Source: Streptococcus pseudoporcinus LQ 940-04
GTDB lineage: Bacteria > Bacillota > Bacilli > Lactobacillales > Streptococcaceae
Assembly (NCBI RefSeq): GCF_000188035.1
Contig: NZ_AEUY02000003.1
Coordinates: 62,001-126,000 of the forward strand
Direction: 5' to 3'
DNA: 64,000 bases
The first letter of the stretch is position 1. Each line of letters starts with the position of its first letter. This document shows positions 38,960-47,878 of this stretch, piece by piece. A model generated the notes under the pieces. The model was not told the origin of the DNA. It saw only the letters and a list, made by a program, of their open reading frames with translations, and did no database searches. Both the position numbers and the translations under genes were made by a program.

Positions 38960-40837
38960 ATGAAAAAATACTATGGCTCAAAAAAGTTTTACTTACTTGC
39001 GGGCATCGCTTTAGCTAATCTTGTGAATGTAGGCATAATCCATGCAAATGATGTTAGCAGACCACTAGTTACTGATAGCGTAGCTAGTCCTGTTACTATC
39101 AATCAGCAAAATACAACTAGTAGGCAAACCGGATTAAGTGAGCAAGCTATGTCTACTAATCTAGTTTCAGAATCACAAAGGACAGGTTCAAAAGATCTTG
39201 TTTCTAACCAAGACTCACAAGTGCCATCAACAACTAGCCAGGATGTTAAAACGGTTCCTCCTACAAACCCGATAACTCTGGTTAAAAAGACTGATCAAAC
39301 CGAGGTCAAAACGGCAGCAGTACAAGATACAGTTCTCTCTTACTCAGGTCATGTTCAGGATATCGGTTGGCAAGCGCCAGTAACGGATGGTTTAGTGAGT
39401 GGAACGACGGGTCAAGCTAAACGACTCGAAGCTATCAAAATTAATATGTCAACTCCTTATACAGGTGCCATAACTTATAATAGTTCAGTCATTAATTCGG
39501 GTTGGCAAAAGGCTGTTTCAACTGGTCAGATTAGTGGAACGACAGGCCAATCTAAGGCAATTGAAGCTATTCAGATTAATCTAACCGGTGATTTAGCCCT
39601 TAAATACGATATCTATTATCGTACTCATATTGCCTCTTATGGCTGGCTTAGTTGGGCTAAAAATGGTGCTTTTGCAGGTAGCACGGGCTTATCTAAACAG
39701 TTGGAAGCTTTTGAAATCTTTCTGATTACAAAGGGAGCAGAGACTAGTTTAGATCAAAATAAGGCTTTTATTCAAATGGTAAAACCAAGTTTAACTTATC
39801 AAACTCACGTTCAAACTATTGGTTGGGGACCACTTGTTGCAGAAGGTCAGCTTGCTGGAACAACGGGACAATCAAAAAGAATTGAAGGGCTAATAGTTAA
39901 TTTATCTTCAAATGAATTTGGAAATTTACAATATCGTAGTCATGTACAAGGTATTGGCTGGCAAAATTATGTCACTAGTGGAAGTATGAGTGGCACAAAT
40001 GGGCAATCACGTCGCTTAGAGGCTTTGCAATTACAGCTAACGGGCAGTTTAGCACAAAAATACAGTGTGAAATATCGCGTTCATGTTCAAGATATTGGTT
40101 GGCAAGCATGGGTTTATGATAATGCCATTGCTGGTACTACGGGGCAATCAAAACGTTTAGAGGCAATTGAGATTGTATTAGTCGATAAGATTGCCACACC
40201 TATAGGTTTGTCTGCTTCCCAAGGCAATTATGCAGTTGTTAATAACATTATTTATCTTGATGCAGGACATGGTGGCTATGATTCTGGAGCGGCTTACTTT
40301 AATCAGTATGAAAAAACCTTGAATTTGCAAATGCAAAATAGGATTAAGGCCAAGCTAGAAGCAGCTGGATATAAGGTTATCACCACTCGCACAAGTGATA
40401 CATATGTTGATTTGATTCCACGGTCGGAAAATGCCAATGCCTCATTGTCTGACCTTTTTGTCAGTCTCCATTTTAATGCCTCAACAAGCTCCTATGCCAA
40501 TGGAATTGAATCCTACTATTATGAATATTATCCAGAGTATCCGTCAGCGATTAATGAATTGTATCATAATGATCCCGAACGCTTGAGCAGAAGTGCCTTC
40601 TTAGCGCAAGCAATTCAGTCAGCTGCGGTGAAAAATACTGGCGCTAAAGATAATGGGGTCTTGAGAAACACCTTTGCGGTGTTAAGAGAAACGACTGCCC
40701 CAGCTGTGCTATTAGAATTGGGTTATATGTCTAATGCAACCGAGTTCCAAAAGATTACAACAGCAGCTTATCAAGAAAAATTAGCTACTGGCGTTGTAAG
40801 CGGTATTCTGGCATACTATAAACACTATACGGTCTAA
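38960..40837 (+). CDS. Secreted N-acetylmuramoyl-L-alanine amidase with six ChW-type repeats
   Basis: A 625-residue secreted protein: signal peptide (about residues 1-29), a Ser/Thr/Gln-rich linker (30-125), six repeats of about 45-50 residues in the clostridial hydrophobic W (ChW) style (each with a GW, an SG/AG.TG core and a KRLEA-type end), and a C-terminal Amidase_3 domain (about 425-620). The zinc ligands are visible in DAGHGGYDSG and SLHFNAS, and the catalytic glutamate in LLELGYMSN. The domain cleaves the amide between MurNAc and the stem peptide. The repeats probably bind the cell surface. It follows the polysaccharide genes by 21 nt and may bind that polymer, which is inference. Confidence 0.9.
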   Translation: MKKYYGSKKFYLLAGIALANLVNVGIIHANDVSRPLVTDSVASPVTINQQNTTSRQTGLSEQAMSTNLVSESQRTGSKDLVSNQDSQVPSTTSQDVKTVPPTNPITLVKKTDQTEVKTAAVQDTVLSYSGHVQDIGWQAPVTDGLVSGTTGQAKRLEAIKINMSTPYTGAITYNSSVINSGWQKAVSTGQISGTTGQSKAIEAIQINLTGDLALKYDIYYRTHIASYGWLSWAKNGAFAGSTGLSKQLEAFEIFLITKGAETSLDQNKAFIQMVKPSLTYQTHVQTIGWGPLVAEGQLAGTTGQSKRIEGLIVNLSSNEFGNLQYRSHVQGIGWQNYVTSGSMSGTNGQSRRLEALQLQLTGSLAQKYSVKYRVHVQDIGWQAWVYDNAIAGTTGQSKRLEAIEIVLVDKIATPIGLSASQGNYAVVNNIIYLDAGHGGYDSGAAYFNQYEKTLNLQMQNRIKAKLEAAGYKVITTRTSDTYVDLIPRSENANASLSDLFVSLHFNASTSSYANGIESYYYEYYPEYPSAINELYHNDPERLSRSAFLAQAIQSAAVKNTGAKDNGVLRNTFAVLRETTAPAVLLELGYMSNATEFQKITTAAYQEKLATGVVSGILAYYKHYTV

Positions 40838-40884
40838 AAAATAGCTCAAAAATCTTACCCCGCTTAGGATTTTTGGGCTATTTT
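40838..40884 (+). terminator. Terminator after the amidase
   Basis: AAAATAGC and GCTATTTT, with CAAAAATC and GATTTTTG inside, form a long stem. It marks the end of the polysaccharide region. Confidence 0.88.
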
Positions 40885-40885
40885 A

Positions 40886-40894
40886 TGCTATAAT
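40886..40894 (+). promoter_or_regulatory. Extended -10 of pepT
   Basis: TGCTATAAT (TATAAT at 40889-40894) lies just after the amidase terminator, 28 nt upstream of the pepT ATG. Confidence 0.65.
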
Positions 40895-40921
40895 GGGGGT
40901 AATAAATGATTGAGGTTGATA

Positions 40922-42145
40922 ATGTTAAATAACACTCTTTTAGAACGTTTTTTGAAGTACGTTAAAGTTAATACACGCAGTAATCCTGAAAGTAAAACAA
41001 CTCCTAGTACCCAAAGTCAAGTTGACTTTGCTTTGAACATTTTAAAGCCAGAAATGGAAGCAATCGGCTTACAGAATGTTCATTATATCCCTGAAAATGG
41101 CTATATTGTTGGAACTTTGCCGGCCAATGCCAGTCACTTAACTCGTAAAATTGGTTTCATTTCTCATATTGATACTGCTGATTTTAATGCTGAAAATGTC
41201 AATCCCCAAATTATTGAAAATTATCAAGGTGGATCAATCCCTTTGGGTGACTCTGGTTATTCATTAGATCCTGAAGCATTTTCAAATTTGACTAATTATT
41301 TAGGTCAAACTCTCATTACAACGGACGGGACAACCCTACTTGGTTCAGATGATAAATCAGGAATAGCTGAGATAATGACAGCCATTGAATTTTTAGGAGC
41401 TAATCCTAAAATAGAGCATTGCGAGATTCGCGTTGCTTTTGGTCCCGACGAAGAAATTGGTGTTGGAGCTGATAAATTTGATGTTGAAGACTTTGATGTT
41501 GATTTTGCCTACACTGTGGATGGAGGGCCTTTAGGAGAGTTGCAATTTGAAACCTTTAGTGCAGCTGGTCTGGACTTGACATTTTTAGGTCGGAATGTTC
41601 ATCCAGGTACTGCAAAAGGACAAATGATTAATGCTCTGCAATTAGCCATAGACTTTCACAATCAGTTACCAACAAGTGACCGCCCAGAATTGACAGATGG
41701 ATATGCTGGTTTCTATATGTTGAGTGATATGTCAGGTAGTGTGGAAGAAGCAAGTAGCTCATACATCATTCGTGATTTTGATGAAACGTCTTTCCAAGAG
41801 AGAAAAGAAAAAGTTCAAGCTATTGCAGATAAAATGAATGCCGAACTTGGTTCAGAACGGGTTCTGGTCACTCTTTATGATCAGTATTACAATATGCGTA
41901 AGATTATTGAGAAAGACATGACTCCAGTTGAGTTAGCTAAAGAAGTCATGGAAGACTTATCTATTGAACCAATCATTGAACCAATACGTGGTGGTACAGA
42001 TGGATCAAAGATTTCCTTTATGGGAATCCCTACGCCAAATATTTTCGCTGGTGGAGAAAATATGCATGGTCGCTTCGAATTTGTCAGCCTTGAAACTATG
42101 GAAAAAGCTGTTCAAGTTATTGTGGGTATTGTACAAAAACCATAG
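40922..42145 (+). CDS. pepT: Peptidase T (tripeptidase)
   Basis: Cytoplasmic M20 zinc aminopeptidase that releases the N-terminal residue of tripeptides. The protein has 407 residues, the standard length. Visible metal-binding motifs are SHIDTAD (His82, Asp84), [13 protein letters not shown] and GPDEEIGVG. The preferred start is the ATG at 40922, spaced 6 nt from GAGG; a TTG start at 40910 is possible but would overlap the ribosome binding site. Ends about 30 nt before the EbsA-like gene and probably forms a small operon with it. Confidence 0.96.
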   Translation: MLNNTLLERFLKYVKVNTRSNPESKTTPSTQSQVDFALNILKPEMEAIGLQNVHYIPENGYIVGTLPANASHLTRKIGFISHIDTADFNAENVNPQIIENYQGGSIPLGDSGYSLDPEAFSNLTNYLGQTLITTDGTTLLGSDDKSGIAEIMTAIEFLGANPKIEHCEIRVAFGPDEEIGVGADKFDVEDFDVDFAYTVDGGPLGELQFETFSAAGLDLTFLGRNVHPGTAKGQMINALQLAIDFHNQLPTSDRPELTDGYAGFYMLSDMSGSVEEASSSYIIRDFDETSFQERKEKVQAIADKMNAELGSERVLVTLYDQYYNMRKIIEKDMTPVELAKEVMEDLSIEPIIEPIRGGTDGSKISFMGIPTPNIFAGGENMHGRFEFVSLETMEKAVQVIVGIVQKP

Positions 42146-42174
42146 TTATTAAAAGTTTAAGGGGACTAAATCAA

Positions 42175-42663
42175 ATGATTAAAATTTTTGGTAAAATCCG
42201 ATATCACTGGCAACCAGAGTTATCCTGGTCTATTATCTATTGGTCAATTGCGATTTCTCCCATTTTTATTGGATTATCACTCCTTTATGAGAATACTAAT
42301 ATTCCTAGCCGCGTCTTTGTCTTATTTTTTATATTTGTCATCTTAGTGGGGGTTGGATTGCATCGCTATTTCTTAATTGAAGAAGGTGGCATTCTCAAAA
42401 TTGTTTCCTTAAGACTTTTGGGGCCACGGAAATTAGCAATTTCTGATATCAGTAAAGTTGAAGTCACTAAATCAACTGTGACTATTTGTACAAGTGATAA
42501 AAACTATCTCTTTTACATGCGTAAGTGGCCTAAGAAATATTTTCTTGATGCTTTAGTTATTAACCCGTATTTTAAAGGAGAAGTTATCCTTGTTGATAAT
42601 TTGATTAATTTGGATTATTTTGAATACTATAAAGATGAAAAAAAGACACTTACTCTATTGTAA
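42175..42663 (+). CDS. ebsA: EbsA family protein
   Basis: A 162-residue protein with two N-terminal transmembrane segments (about residues 18-38 and 44-64) and a soluble C-terminal part that looks like a PH-type beta-barrel. It matches the EbsA family, named from an enterococcal gene near pheromone-binding functions; its real function is not known. The gene order pepT-ebsA-ferredoxin-LysM-cmk is typical for streptococci. GTTTAAGGGGA lies ahead of the ATG. The 3' end overlaps the convergent ferredoxin gene by 14 nt. Confidence 0.85.
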   Translation: MIKIFGKIRYHWQPELSWSIIYWSIAISPIFIGLSLLYENTNIPSRVFVLFFIFVILVGVGLHRYFLIEEGGILKIVSLRLLGPRKLAISDISKVEVTKSTVTICTSDKNYLFYMRKWPKKYFLDALVINPYFKGEVILVDNLINLDYFEYYKDEKKTLTLL

Positions 42664-42669
42664 GTGCCT
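42644..42669. terminator. Hairpin inside the overlapping 3' ends of ebsA and ferredoxin genes
   Basis: ACACTTAC pairs with GTAAGTGC around TCTATT, with A-rich and T-rich flanks on the two sides. It overlaps both stop codons and would act on convergent transcripts. Confidence 0.6.
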
Positions 42670-42847
42670 TAGTTGGGCAAGATTTAACAGCAAGTAAGGT
42701 TTGGTTATCTTGAAAAGAAACTTCTTTTTGCAAGCTATCTGAATCGGTAAACTTTACGATGCCATCGTCTTGGTAGTCAAAGAGGTCAGAGTAGGTCTGA
42801 CAAAGGCCGCACGCAATACATTTTTCTGGAATTATGGATACTTTCAT
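42650..42847 (-). CDS. Small 4Fe-4S ferredoxin
   Basis: A 65-residue ferredoxin with one cluster. Four cysteines are placed as C10-x2-C13-x2-C16 (CIACGLC) and C57-P (SCPTKAL), the pattern for a single [4Fe-4S] cluster with a degenerate second site. The electron partner is unknown. It is the only - strand gene here, convergent with and overlapping ebsA by 14 nt. Confidence 0.93.
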   Translation of the reverse strand: MKVSIIPEKCIACGLCQTYSDLFDYQDDGIVKFTDSDSLQKEVSFQDNQTLLAVKSCPTKALTIE

Positions 42848-42893
42848 AGTATCATTTTAATATGATTTTGTTTATTTAACAAGGGGGAAAATC

Positions 42894-43388
42894 ATGGCTA
42901 AAGAACCATGGGAAGAAAAAATTGTCAACGAGGATAAAGGGTTAAGGTCGCGCAAAGCTAGAGGCCCTATATTGAGCACACCTTGGTTAACAGCCTTATT
43001 AAGTGTTTTCTTCGTTATTATCGTTGCTATTTTGTTTATTTTCTTCTATACGTCTAATAGTGGTGGAGATCGGACAACAGCCACAAGTGGTTTTTATGGA
43101 GCATCTGTATCAAAATCAAATGAAGCTGCTAAAGCATCAAAAGCTGCCAAGTCATCTTCGAAAAAGGGGCAAACAAGTAGTTCATCAAGGGCCGAGACGT
43201 CTTCTAGTACATCATCAAGTTCAAGTACTACAAAAGGCGAAACGATTATTGTTTTACAGGGAGAGGGCGTTGCATCTATTGCTGCGAGAGCAGGTATTAG
43301 CGTCGAACAATTACAGACTTTAAACCCAGACCATATGACGCTGGGGTATTGGTATGCAAATCCCGGTGATGCGGTATACATTAACTAA
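42894..43388 (+). CDS. LysM-domain membrane-anchored protein (SAG1386/EF1546 type)
   Basis: A 164-residue surface protein. A short cytoplasmic N-terminus ([15 protein letters not shown]) is followed by a transmembrane segment (about residues 31-52), a long Ser/Thr/Ala/Lys linker (about 60-115) and a C-terminal LysM peptidoglycan-binding motif ([28 protein letters not shown]). It matches the streptococcal family that precedes cmk. Ribosome binding site AGGGGGAAA. Function in the envelope unknown. Confidence 0.88.
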   Translation: MAKEPWEEKIVNEDKGLRSRKARGPILSTPWLTALLSVFFVIIVAILFIFFYTSNSGGDRTTATSGFYGASVSKSNEAAKASKAAKSSSKKGQTSSSSRAETSSSTSSSSSTTKGETIIVLQGEGVASIAARAGISVEQLQTLNPDHMTLGYWYANPGDAVYIN

Positions 43389-43407
43389 TTTTTTACAAGA
43401 GGACAAC

Positions 43408-44088
43408 ATGAAAGCTATTAAAATCGCAATTGACGGTCCTGCATCAAGTGGTAAAAGTACGGTAGCCAAGATTATTGCTAAAAATCTTGGCTACACTTAT
43501 TTAGACACTGGCGCTATGTACCGTTGTGCAACTTATATTGCCTTAGAGCACCATTTTACAGAAAATGATGTAGATGCTTTGCTAGCAGAACTATCAAAAC
43601 AGCCTATTTCTTTCAAAAAAGCTAGTGACGGTAGTCAATTGGTCTATCTAGGCCAGCGGGATGTGACCCTAGCTATTCGACAAAATGATGTTACTAACAA
43701 TGTTTCATGGGTTTCGGCCATTGCCAAAATCCGCAAGGAACTCGTAGAACAGCAGCGACGTATTGCAGCAAAAGGTGCTATCATTATGGACGGCCGTGAT
43801 ATCGGGACTGTTGTTTTGCCAGATGCTGAACTAAAAGTCTTTTTAATTGCCTCTGTAGAAGAGAGGGCTACAAGGCGCTATAAGGAAAACATTGAAAAAG
43901 GGATAGAGACCAATTTAGAAACCTTGAAAGATGAAATTGCTGCGCGTGACTATAAAGATAGTCATCGACAAGTTTCCCCATTAAAAGCAGCAGATGATGC
44001 TATTGTTTTTGATACAACGGGTGTTGATATTCAAGGTGTCGTAACATTTATTCAAGAAAAAGCAGAAAAATTAATTGACACGAAATAA
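43408..44088 (+). CDS. cmk: Cytidylate kinase
   Basis: Phosphorylates CMP/dCMP with ATP. The 226 residues include the Walker A motif [13 protein letters not shown] near the N-terminus, the CMP-binding YLDTGAMYR, and the [19 protein letters not shown] segment. The start is the ATG at 43408 preceded by AAGAGGA. A frame opening at 43354 overlaps the LysM gene and lacks a ribosome binding site. Its 3' end overlaps the promoter of the infC leader. Confidence 0.97.
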   Translation: MKAIKIAIDGPASSGKSTVAKIIAKNLGYTYLDTGAMYRCATYIALEHHFTENDVDALLAELSKQPISFKKASDGSQLVYLGQRDVTLAIRQNDVTNNVSWVSAIAKIRKELVEQQRRIAAKGAIIMDGRDIGTVVLPDAELKVFLIASVEERATRRYKENIEKGIETNLETLKDEIAARDYKDSHRQVSPLKAADDAIVFDTTGVDIQGVVTFIQEKAEKLIDTK

Positions 44089-44103
44089 AATTCATGGTAG
44101 TAT
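44075..44103 (+). promoter_or_regulatory. Promoter of the infC-rpmI-rplT operon
   Basis: TTGACA (44075-44080) and TAGTAT (44098-44103) are spaced by 17 nt, with a TG extension at 44095-44096. The -35 box lies inside the last codons of cmk. Confidence 0.75.
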
Positions 44104-44107
44104 AGTA

Positions 44108-44232
44108 ACAATGAGAAAAGCAGAAGTGAGAACTTCTCGCCTTGCGACTTAGGTTGTCTGGCCCTACATATCAAAATCCATTTGGATATTATGTGTGCGG
44201 GCTTGATTTATCAAGTCCGCTTTCGTTTTTCT
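44108..44232 (+). ncRNA. infC/L20-type ribosomal protein leader
   Basis: A structured 5' leader with successive hairpins: GAGAAAAGCAGAAGTGAGAA pairs with TTCTCGC, then TTTGGATAT-type stems, and a last hairpin, GCGGGCTTGA pairing with TCAAGTCCGC (44196-44222), followed by TTTCGTTTTT, which is a terminator. Position ahead of infC-rpmI-rplT fits the known leader through which free L20 represses its own operon by transcription attenuation. A covariance search would be needed to name the exact Rfam class. Confidence 0.8.
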
Positions 44233-44257
44233 CTAAAAAAATAAAGAGGTGAAGATC

Positions 44258-44779
44258 ATAGCTAAAAAGGATCTATTCATTAATGATGAAATTCGCGTTC
44301 GCGAAGTTCGTCTAGTTGGTCTAGAAGGTGAACAATTAGGTATAAAACCACTATCAGAGGCGCAAGCAATTGCTGATAATGCCAATGTTGATTTGGTTTT
44401 AATCCAGCCACAAGCTGTTCCTCCAGTAGCCAAAATCATGGACTATGGAAAGTTCAAGTTTGAGTTTCAAAAGAAACAAAAAGAACAACGTAAGAAACAG
44501 AGCGTTGTAACTGTTAAGGAGGTACGCTTAAGTCCCGTTATTGATAAGGGTGACTTTGAGACGAAACTTCGTAATGGCCGTAAATTCCTTGAAAAGGGGA
44601 ATAAGGTTAAAGTTTCTATTCGCTTTAAAGGGCGTATGATTACTCATAAAGAGATTGGTGCAAAGGTTCTAGCTGAATTTGCTGAAGCTACTCAGGATAT
44701 TGCTATCATTGAGCAAAGAGCAAAAATGGATGGTCGCCAAATGTTTATGCAACTTGCACCGATTTCAGACAAAAAATAA
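44258..44779 (+). CDS. infC: Translation initiation factor IF-3 (non-AUG start)
   Basis: Binds the 30S subunit, prevents premature 50S joining and proof-reads initiation. About 173 residues: N-terminal domain ([19 protein letters not shown]) linked by a Lys/Gln-rich helix ([11 protein letters not shown]) to the C-terminal domain with RFKGRM. No ATG is available at the 5' end. GAGGTGA (44246-44252) is a near-perfect ribosome binding site, and ATC (44255) or ATA (44258) lies 5 or 8 nt after its GAGG. ATA is preferred because the homologous position in pneumococcus, as recalled, is also Ile followed by Ala-Lys. Annotations may use the GTG at 44249, but that is part of the ribosome binding site. 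Confidence 0.93.
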   Translation: MAKKDLFINDEIRVREVRLVGLEGEQLGIKPLSEAQAIADNANVDLVLIQPQAVPPVAKIMDYGKFKFEFQKKQKEQRKKQSVVTVKEVRLSPVIDKGDFETKLRNGRKFLEKGNKVKVSIRFKGRMITHKEIGAKVLAEFAEATQDIAIIEQRAKMDGRQMFMQLAPISDKK

Positions 44780-44820
44780 TTGTCACAGTTTTTAAGATTT
44801 AGTAAGAGGAGAATACAAAA

Positions 44821-45021
44821 ATGCCAAAACAAAAAACACACCGCGCATCAGCTAAACGTTTTAAACGTACAGGTTCTGGTGGTTTGAAACGCTTCCGCGC
44901 TTTTACATCACACCGTTTCCACGGCAAAACTAAAAAGCAACGTCGTCATCTTCGTAAAGCTTCAATGGTAAGTGCTGGAGATTTTAAACGTATTAAAGCA
45001 ATGCTTACTGGTCTTAGATAA
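44821..45021 (+). CDS. rpmI: 50S ribosomal protein bL35
   Basis: A 66-residue basic large-subunit protein. The N-terminus [20 protein letters not shown] and the core [19 protein letters not shown] segment ([16 protein letters not shown] here) are characteristic. Ribosome binding site AAGAGGAG lies 8 nt ahead of the ATG. It is between infC and rplT, the invariant order of this operon, and under control of the same leader. Confidence 0.98.
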   Translation: MPKQKTHRASAKRFKRTGSGGLKRFRAFTSHRFHGKTKKQRRHLRKASMVSAGDFKRIKAMLTGLR

Positions 45022-45075
45022 GAGACTTAGTTAAATATTTACTAGAATTATTAGAACTATTTGGAGGAAATATAA

Positions 45076-45435
45076 ATGGCTCGTGTTAAAGGTGGAGTTG
45101 TTTCACGCAAACGTCGCAAACGTATATTAAAATTAGCTAAAGGTTACTATGGAGCAAAACATATCTTGTTCCGCACTGCAAAAGAACAAGTAATGAATTC
45201 TTATTACTATGCATACCGTGACCGTCGTCAAAAGAAACGTGATTTCCGTAAATTATGGATTACACGTATTAATGCGGCAGCACGCATGAATGGATTATCT
45301 TATTCACAATTAATGCATGGTTTAAAACTTGCTGAAATTGAAGTTAACCGTAAAATGCTTGCAGATTTAGCTGTTACAGATGCAGCTGGCTTTACAGCAC
45401 TTGCTGATGCAGCAAAAGATAAATTAGGTAAATAA
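45076..45435 (+). CDS. rplT: 50S ribosomal protein bL20
   Basis: A 119-residue, very basic protein essential for early 50S assembly, and in Firmicutes the repressor that binds the operon leader. The long basic N-terminal helix ([20 protein letters not shown]) and the globular C-terminal domain ([20 protein letters not shown]) are intact. GGAGG lies ahead of the ATG. Last gene of the operon, followed by a strong terminator. Confidence 0.98.
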   Translation: MARVKGGVVSRKRRKRILKLAKGYYGAKHILFRTAKEQVMNSYYYAYRDRRQKKRDFRKLWITRINAAARMNGLSYSQLMHGLKLAEIEVNRKMLADLAVTDAAGFTALADAAKDKLGK

Positions 45436-45450
45436 ACTTACCTCATCAGA

Positions 45451-45506
45451 AGTGGTAGAAAGGATTATCCTTGTTGATAAGGTAACCTTTCTACCACTCT
45501 TTTTTA
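45451..45506 (+). terminator. Terminator of the infC-rpmI-rplT operon
   Basis: AGTGGTAGAAAGG and CCTTTCTACCACT pair perfectly, with an inner TTATC/GATAA stem, followed by a T-run. Confidence 0.93.
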
Positions 45507-45514
45507 TTTTGTTT

Positions 45515-45556
45515 CCAAAAGGCACCCCTATCTTTAAAAATAGAGGTGCCTTTTGG
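45515..45556 (-). terminator. Terminator of ltaS (possibly bidirectional)
   Basis: CCAAAAGGCACC and GGTGCCTTTTGG pair around a loop, with CTA/TAG continuing the stem. On the - strand it lies 6 nt after the ltaS stop codon. Confidence 0.85.
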
Positions 45557-45562
45557 ATAGCT

Positions 45563-47743
45563 TTAATTTTTTTCAACCTTTTTTCCATCTTTTGAGTTGT
45601 CATTATTAGATGATGATGTTCTTTCCTCTTTAGGATTGAGTTCTAAATAAGAAGGAGCTTTAAAAAGGTTTATGGTAGTTTTATCACCATTTTCACTATA
45701 GAGACTGGTTGACTTATTACCAAGTTCTTTTTCGATTTTTTCCATTTGTTTTAATTGGTGTGTGTAAAGAAATTTACTTGGATCTGTTTTTTCTAATCCA
45801 TTATCGGTATTAAAACGAAGGAGATCACCTGTTTGGACATTATCACTGGCTAATAATTGTTGTGCAGTCTGTTCGCGGATGGCTTTAGTTTTTTCAAGAG
45901 TTATTTCATCAGGATTTGTAATTTCAACACCGGTCTTAGTGTTATAAAGTCTGCCACCGTAGTTGGTGTAATCAGGCGTCATATAGGTCCCTGAGGTCCG
46001 TTGAGCCACTATTTGTTTATTCTGAGGAGATAATAAATCCTGACCGAGTTGAATATACTTGGAAGTGTCAATACCAAGGACGTGAAGTAAGGTTGGTAGA
46101 GCATCTATTTCACCCCCAAAAGTGTCTTTAATGCCACCATCCTGATAACCAGGGATATGAATCATATAAGGTACGCGTTGAAGCATAGCGTTGTCATATT
46201 CCGACCAAGTTTCGGGATCTTTACCCAATAAGGTAGCTAGATTAGTATTACGTGAATTCGAGATACCATAATGATCACCATAAAGTACAATGACTGATTT
46301 ATCATATAAGCCTGATGCTTTTAAATAGTCGAAAAACGATTTAATGGAGGCATCAAGATAGTTTGCTGTTGCGAAATAGCCATTAATAGTTTCATCTTTG
46401 GTTTCTGCTAGCGGGAAGCCTTCTTCATCTTTTTCACCTTTTAGACTGGTATAAGGATAATGGTTACTTACAGTAATAAACTTAGTATAGAAAGGTTGCT
46501 GCATTCTTTCTAAATACTTGATGGAATCTTTGAACATGTACTTGTCATTGAGTCCATATTGGAAAGAGTTATTTTTGGTTTGTTTTGAGAAATAAGAAGA
46601 ATCAAAGAAGTAGTTATAGCCCCATTGTTTATAGGCATTGTTCCTATTCCAAAAGGTACCAACATTCCCATGAAAGACAGCACTAGTATAACCATCTTTT
46701 TGTCTAAGAATAGAGGGGGCAGAAAATTGTGTATTATCACCTCCATAGTTAACCATGAAGGAGCCACTATTTAAACCAAAGAGTGAGTTTTCCATCATGG
46801 TTTCAGCATCAGAGGTTTTTCCTGCTTTTACTTGATGGAAAAAGTTTGAAAAGGCTAGTGTAGATTTTGAATGATAAAGTGAGTTGAGAAAAGGTGTCAC
46901 TTCATAATCTTTATCACCAGATTTTAATTTATAATCAATTAAAAATTGCTGGAAGCTTTCCAGATGAATAACAATAACATTTTTACCCTTCGCGATTCCA
47001 TAGTACTTAGGATTTGGCGCCGCGTAATGTTGCTGAACATATTTTTTGACAGCAACTAATTCATCAGCTGTGGCACCGTTACGCTCTTTTTGTGCTTGGT
47101 AGGTTTGATTGGCACTATACGCAGTGAAAGCTGGTAAGCCAAGTGCTCTAACAATATAAGTATTAGAAAAACCACGCGTTAATAGTTCAGGTCGATCAAT
47201 CTCAGCTAGGAATAAATTGGCTGTGAGCATCAAGAATGAAAGAGCAGAGACAGCGAAGGCAGCTCTTTTGTTAAAGGGTCTAGGGTCCCTCGTTAATCTT
47301 TTGCTGACTTTTAGAATACCAAAGATAATAAAGTCTAAAATAAAGATAATGTCCCAGAAACGTAGTAGGTTTAAGGCGGAATCGCCTAAGCCTGCGGACA
47401 CCTTACTAGAGGCTAGCATCGCACTTACAGTGATGAAGTCAGAAAATTCGCGATAATAAATAGCATTTGAAATCAGTAATAAGTTCAGAATGACATAAAT
47501 TATCCAAGAGAGGATATAAAACGTTTTCGTATTTTTGATATAAAGTGCAAATCCCAATAGTAATAATGCTAATGGGATAGGATTGATGATTGATAAGAAG
47601 ACTTGATATAGGTTTCCTAGATCAAGTGAAAAATCCATTTGATAAGCCCAAAGGGTCTTTATCCAATAGGCAAGGAGTAGGGTGAGAATAAACCCTAATC
47701 GCGTACTTGTAAATTTTGATATGGTAGTTTTAAATGTTGTCAC
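45563..47743 (-). CDS. ltaS: Lipoteichoic acid synthase
   Basis: Polymerises glycerol phosphate from phosphatidylglycerol on the outer membrane face. The 726 residues show an N-terminal domain of about five transmembrane segments (1-195) and an extracellular sulfatase-like domain. The catalytic threonine is Thr310 in AGKTSDAETMMENS; Glu262 in VIVIHLESFQQF and the LYGDHYGISN motif bind metal. A potential signal-peptidase site (TAYSA, about 207-211) precedes the catalytic domain as in S. aureus LtaS. A low-complexity charged C-terminal tail (NNDNSKDGKKVEKN) is typical of streptococcal homologues. Monocistronic on the - strand. Confidence 0.94.
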   Translation of the reverse strand: MTTFKTTISKFTSTRLGFILTLLLAYWIKTLWAYQMDFSLDLGNLYQVFLSIINPIPLALLLLGFALYIKNTKTFYILSWIIYVILNLLLISNAIYYREFSDFITVSAMLASSKVSAGLGDSALNLLRFWDIIFILDFIIFGILKVSKRLTRDPRPFNKRAAFAVSALSFLMLTANLFLAEIDRPELLTRGFSNTYIVRALGLPAFTAYSANQTYQAQKERNGATADELVAVKKYVQQHYAAPNPKYYGIAKGKNVIVIHLESFQQFLIDYKLKSGDKDYEVTPFLNSLYHSKSTLAFSNFFHQVKAGKTSDAETMMENSLFGLNSGSFMVNYGGDNTQFSAPSILRQKDGYTSAVFHGNVGTFWNRNNAYKQWGYNYFFDSSYFSKQTKNNSFQYGLNDKYMFKDSIKYLERMQQPFYTKFITVSNHYPYTSLKGEKDEEGFPLAETKDETINGYFATANYLDASIKSFFDYLKASGLYDKSVIVLYGDHYGISNSRNTNLATLLGKDPETWSEYDNAMLQRVPYMIHIPGYQDGGIKDTFGGEIDALPTLLHVLGIDTSKYIQLGQDLLSPQNKQIVAQRTSGTYMTPDYTNYGGRLYNTKTGVEITNPDEITLEKTKAIREQTAQQLLASDNVQTGDLLRFNTDNGLEKTDPSKFLYTHQLKQMEKIEKELGNKSTSLYSENGDKTTINLFKAPSYLELNPKEERTSSSNNDNSKDGKKVEKN

Positions 47744-47862
47744 TGAAGAAACTTCCTCATTTATTTTTTCCTAAAGATAAAAATCTCAAAGTAAATTATA
47801 ACAAAAAAAATGATCTTATGCTCGCTAAAAGTTTAAATTTAGTAGGATTTTTGGGGACTTTT

Positions 47863-47871
47863 TGTTATAAT
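47863..47871 (+). promoter_or_regulatory. Extended -10 promoter 7 nt before the RlmI-like start
   Basis: TGTTATAAT (TATAAT at 47866-47871) ends 7 nt before the ATG at 47879. The predicted transcription start would be at or within a base of the A of that ATG. Confidence 0.6.
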
Positions 47872-47878
47872 AAGGACT

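Noticed and set aside
44249..44251. GTG as infC start
   Set aside because: It is part of the Shine-Dalgarno sequence GAGGTGA; retained only as an alternative because databases may use it.
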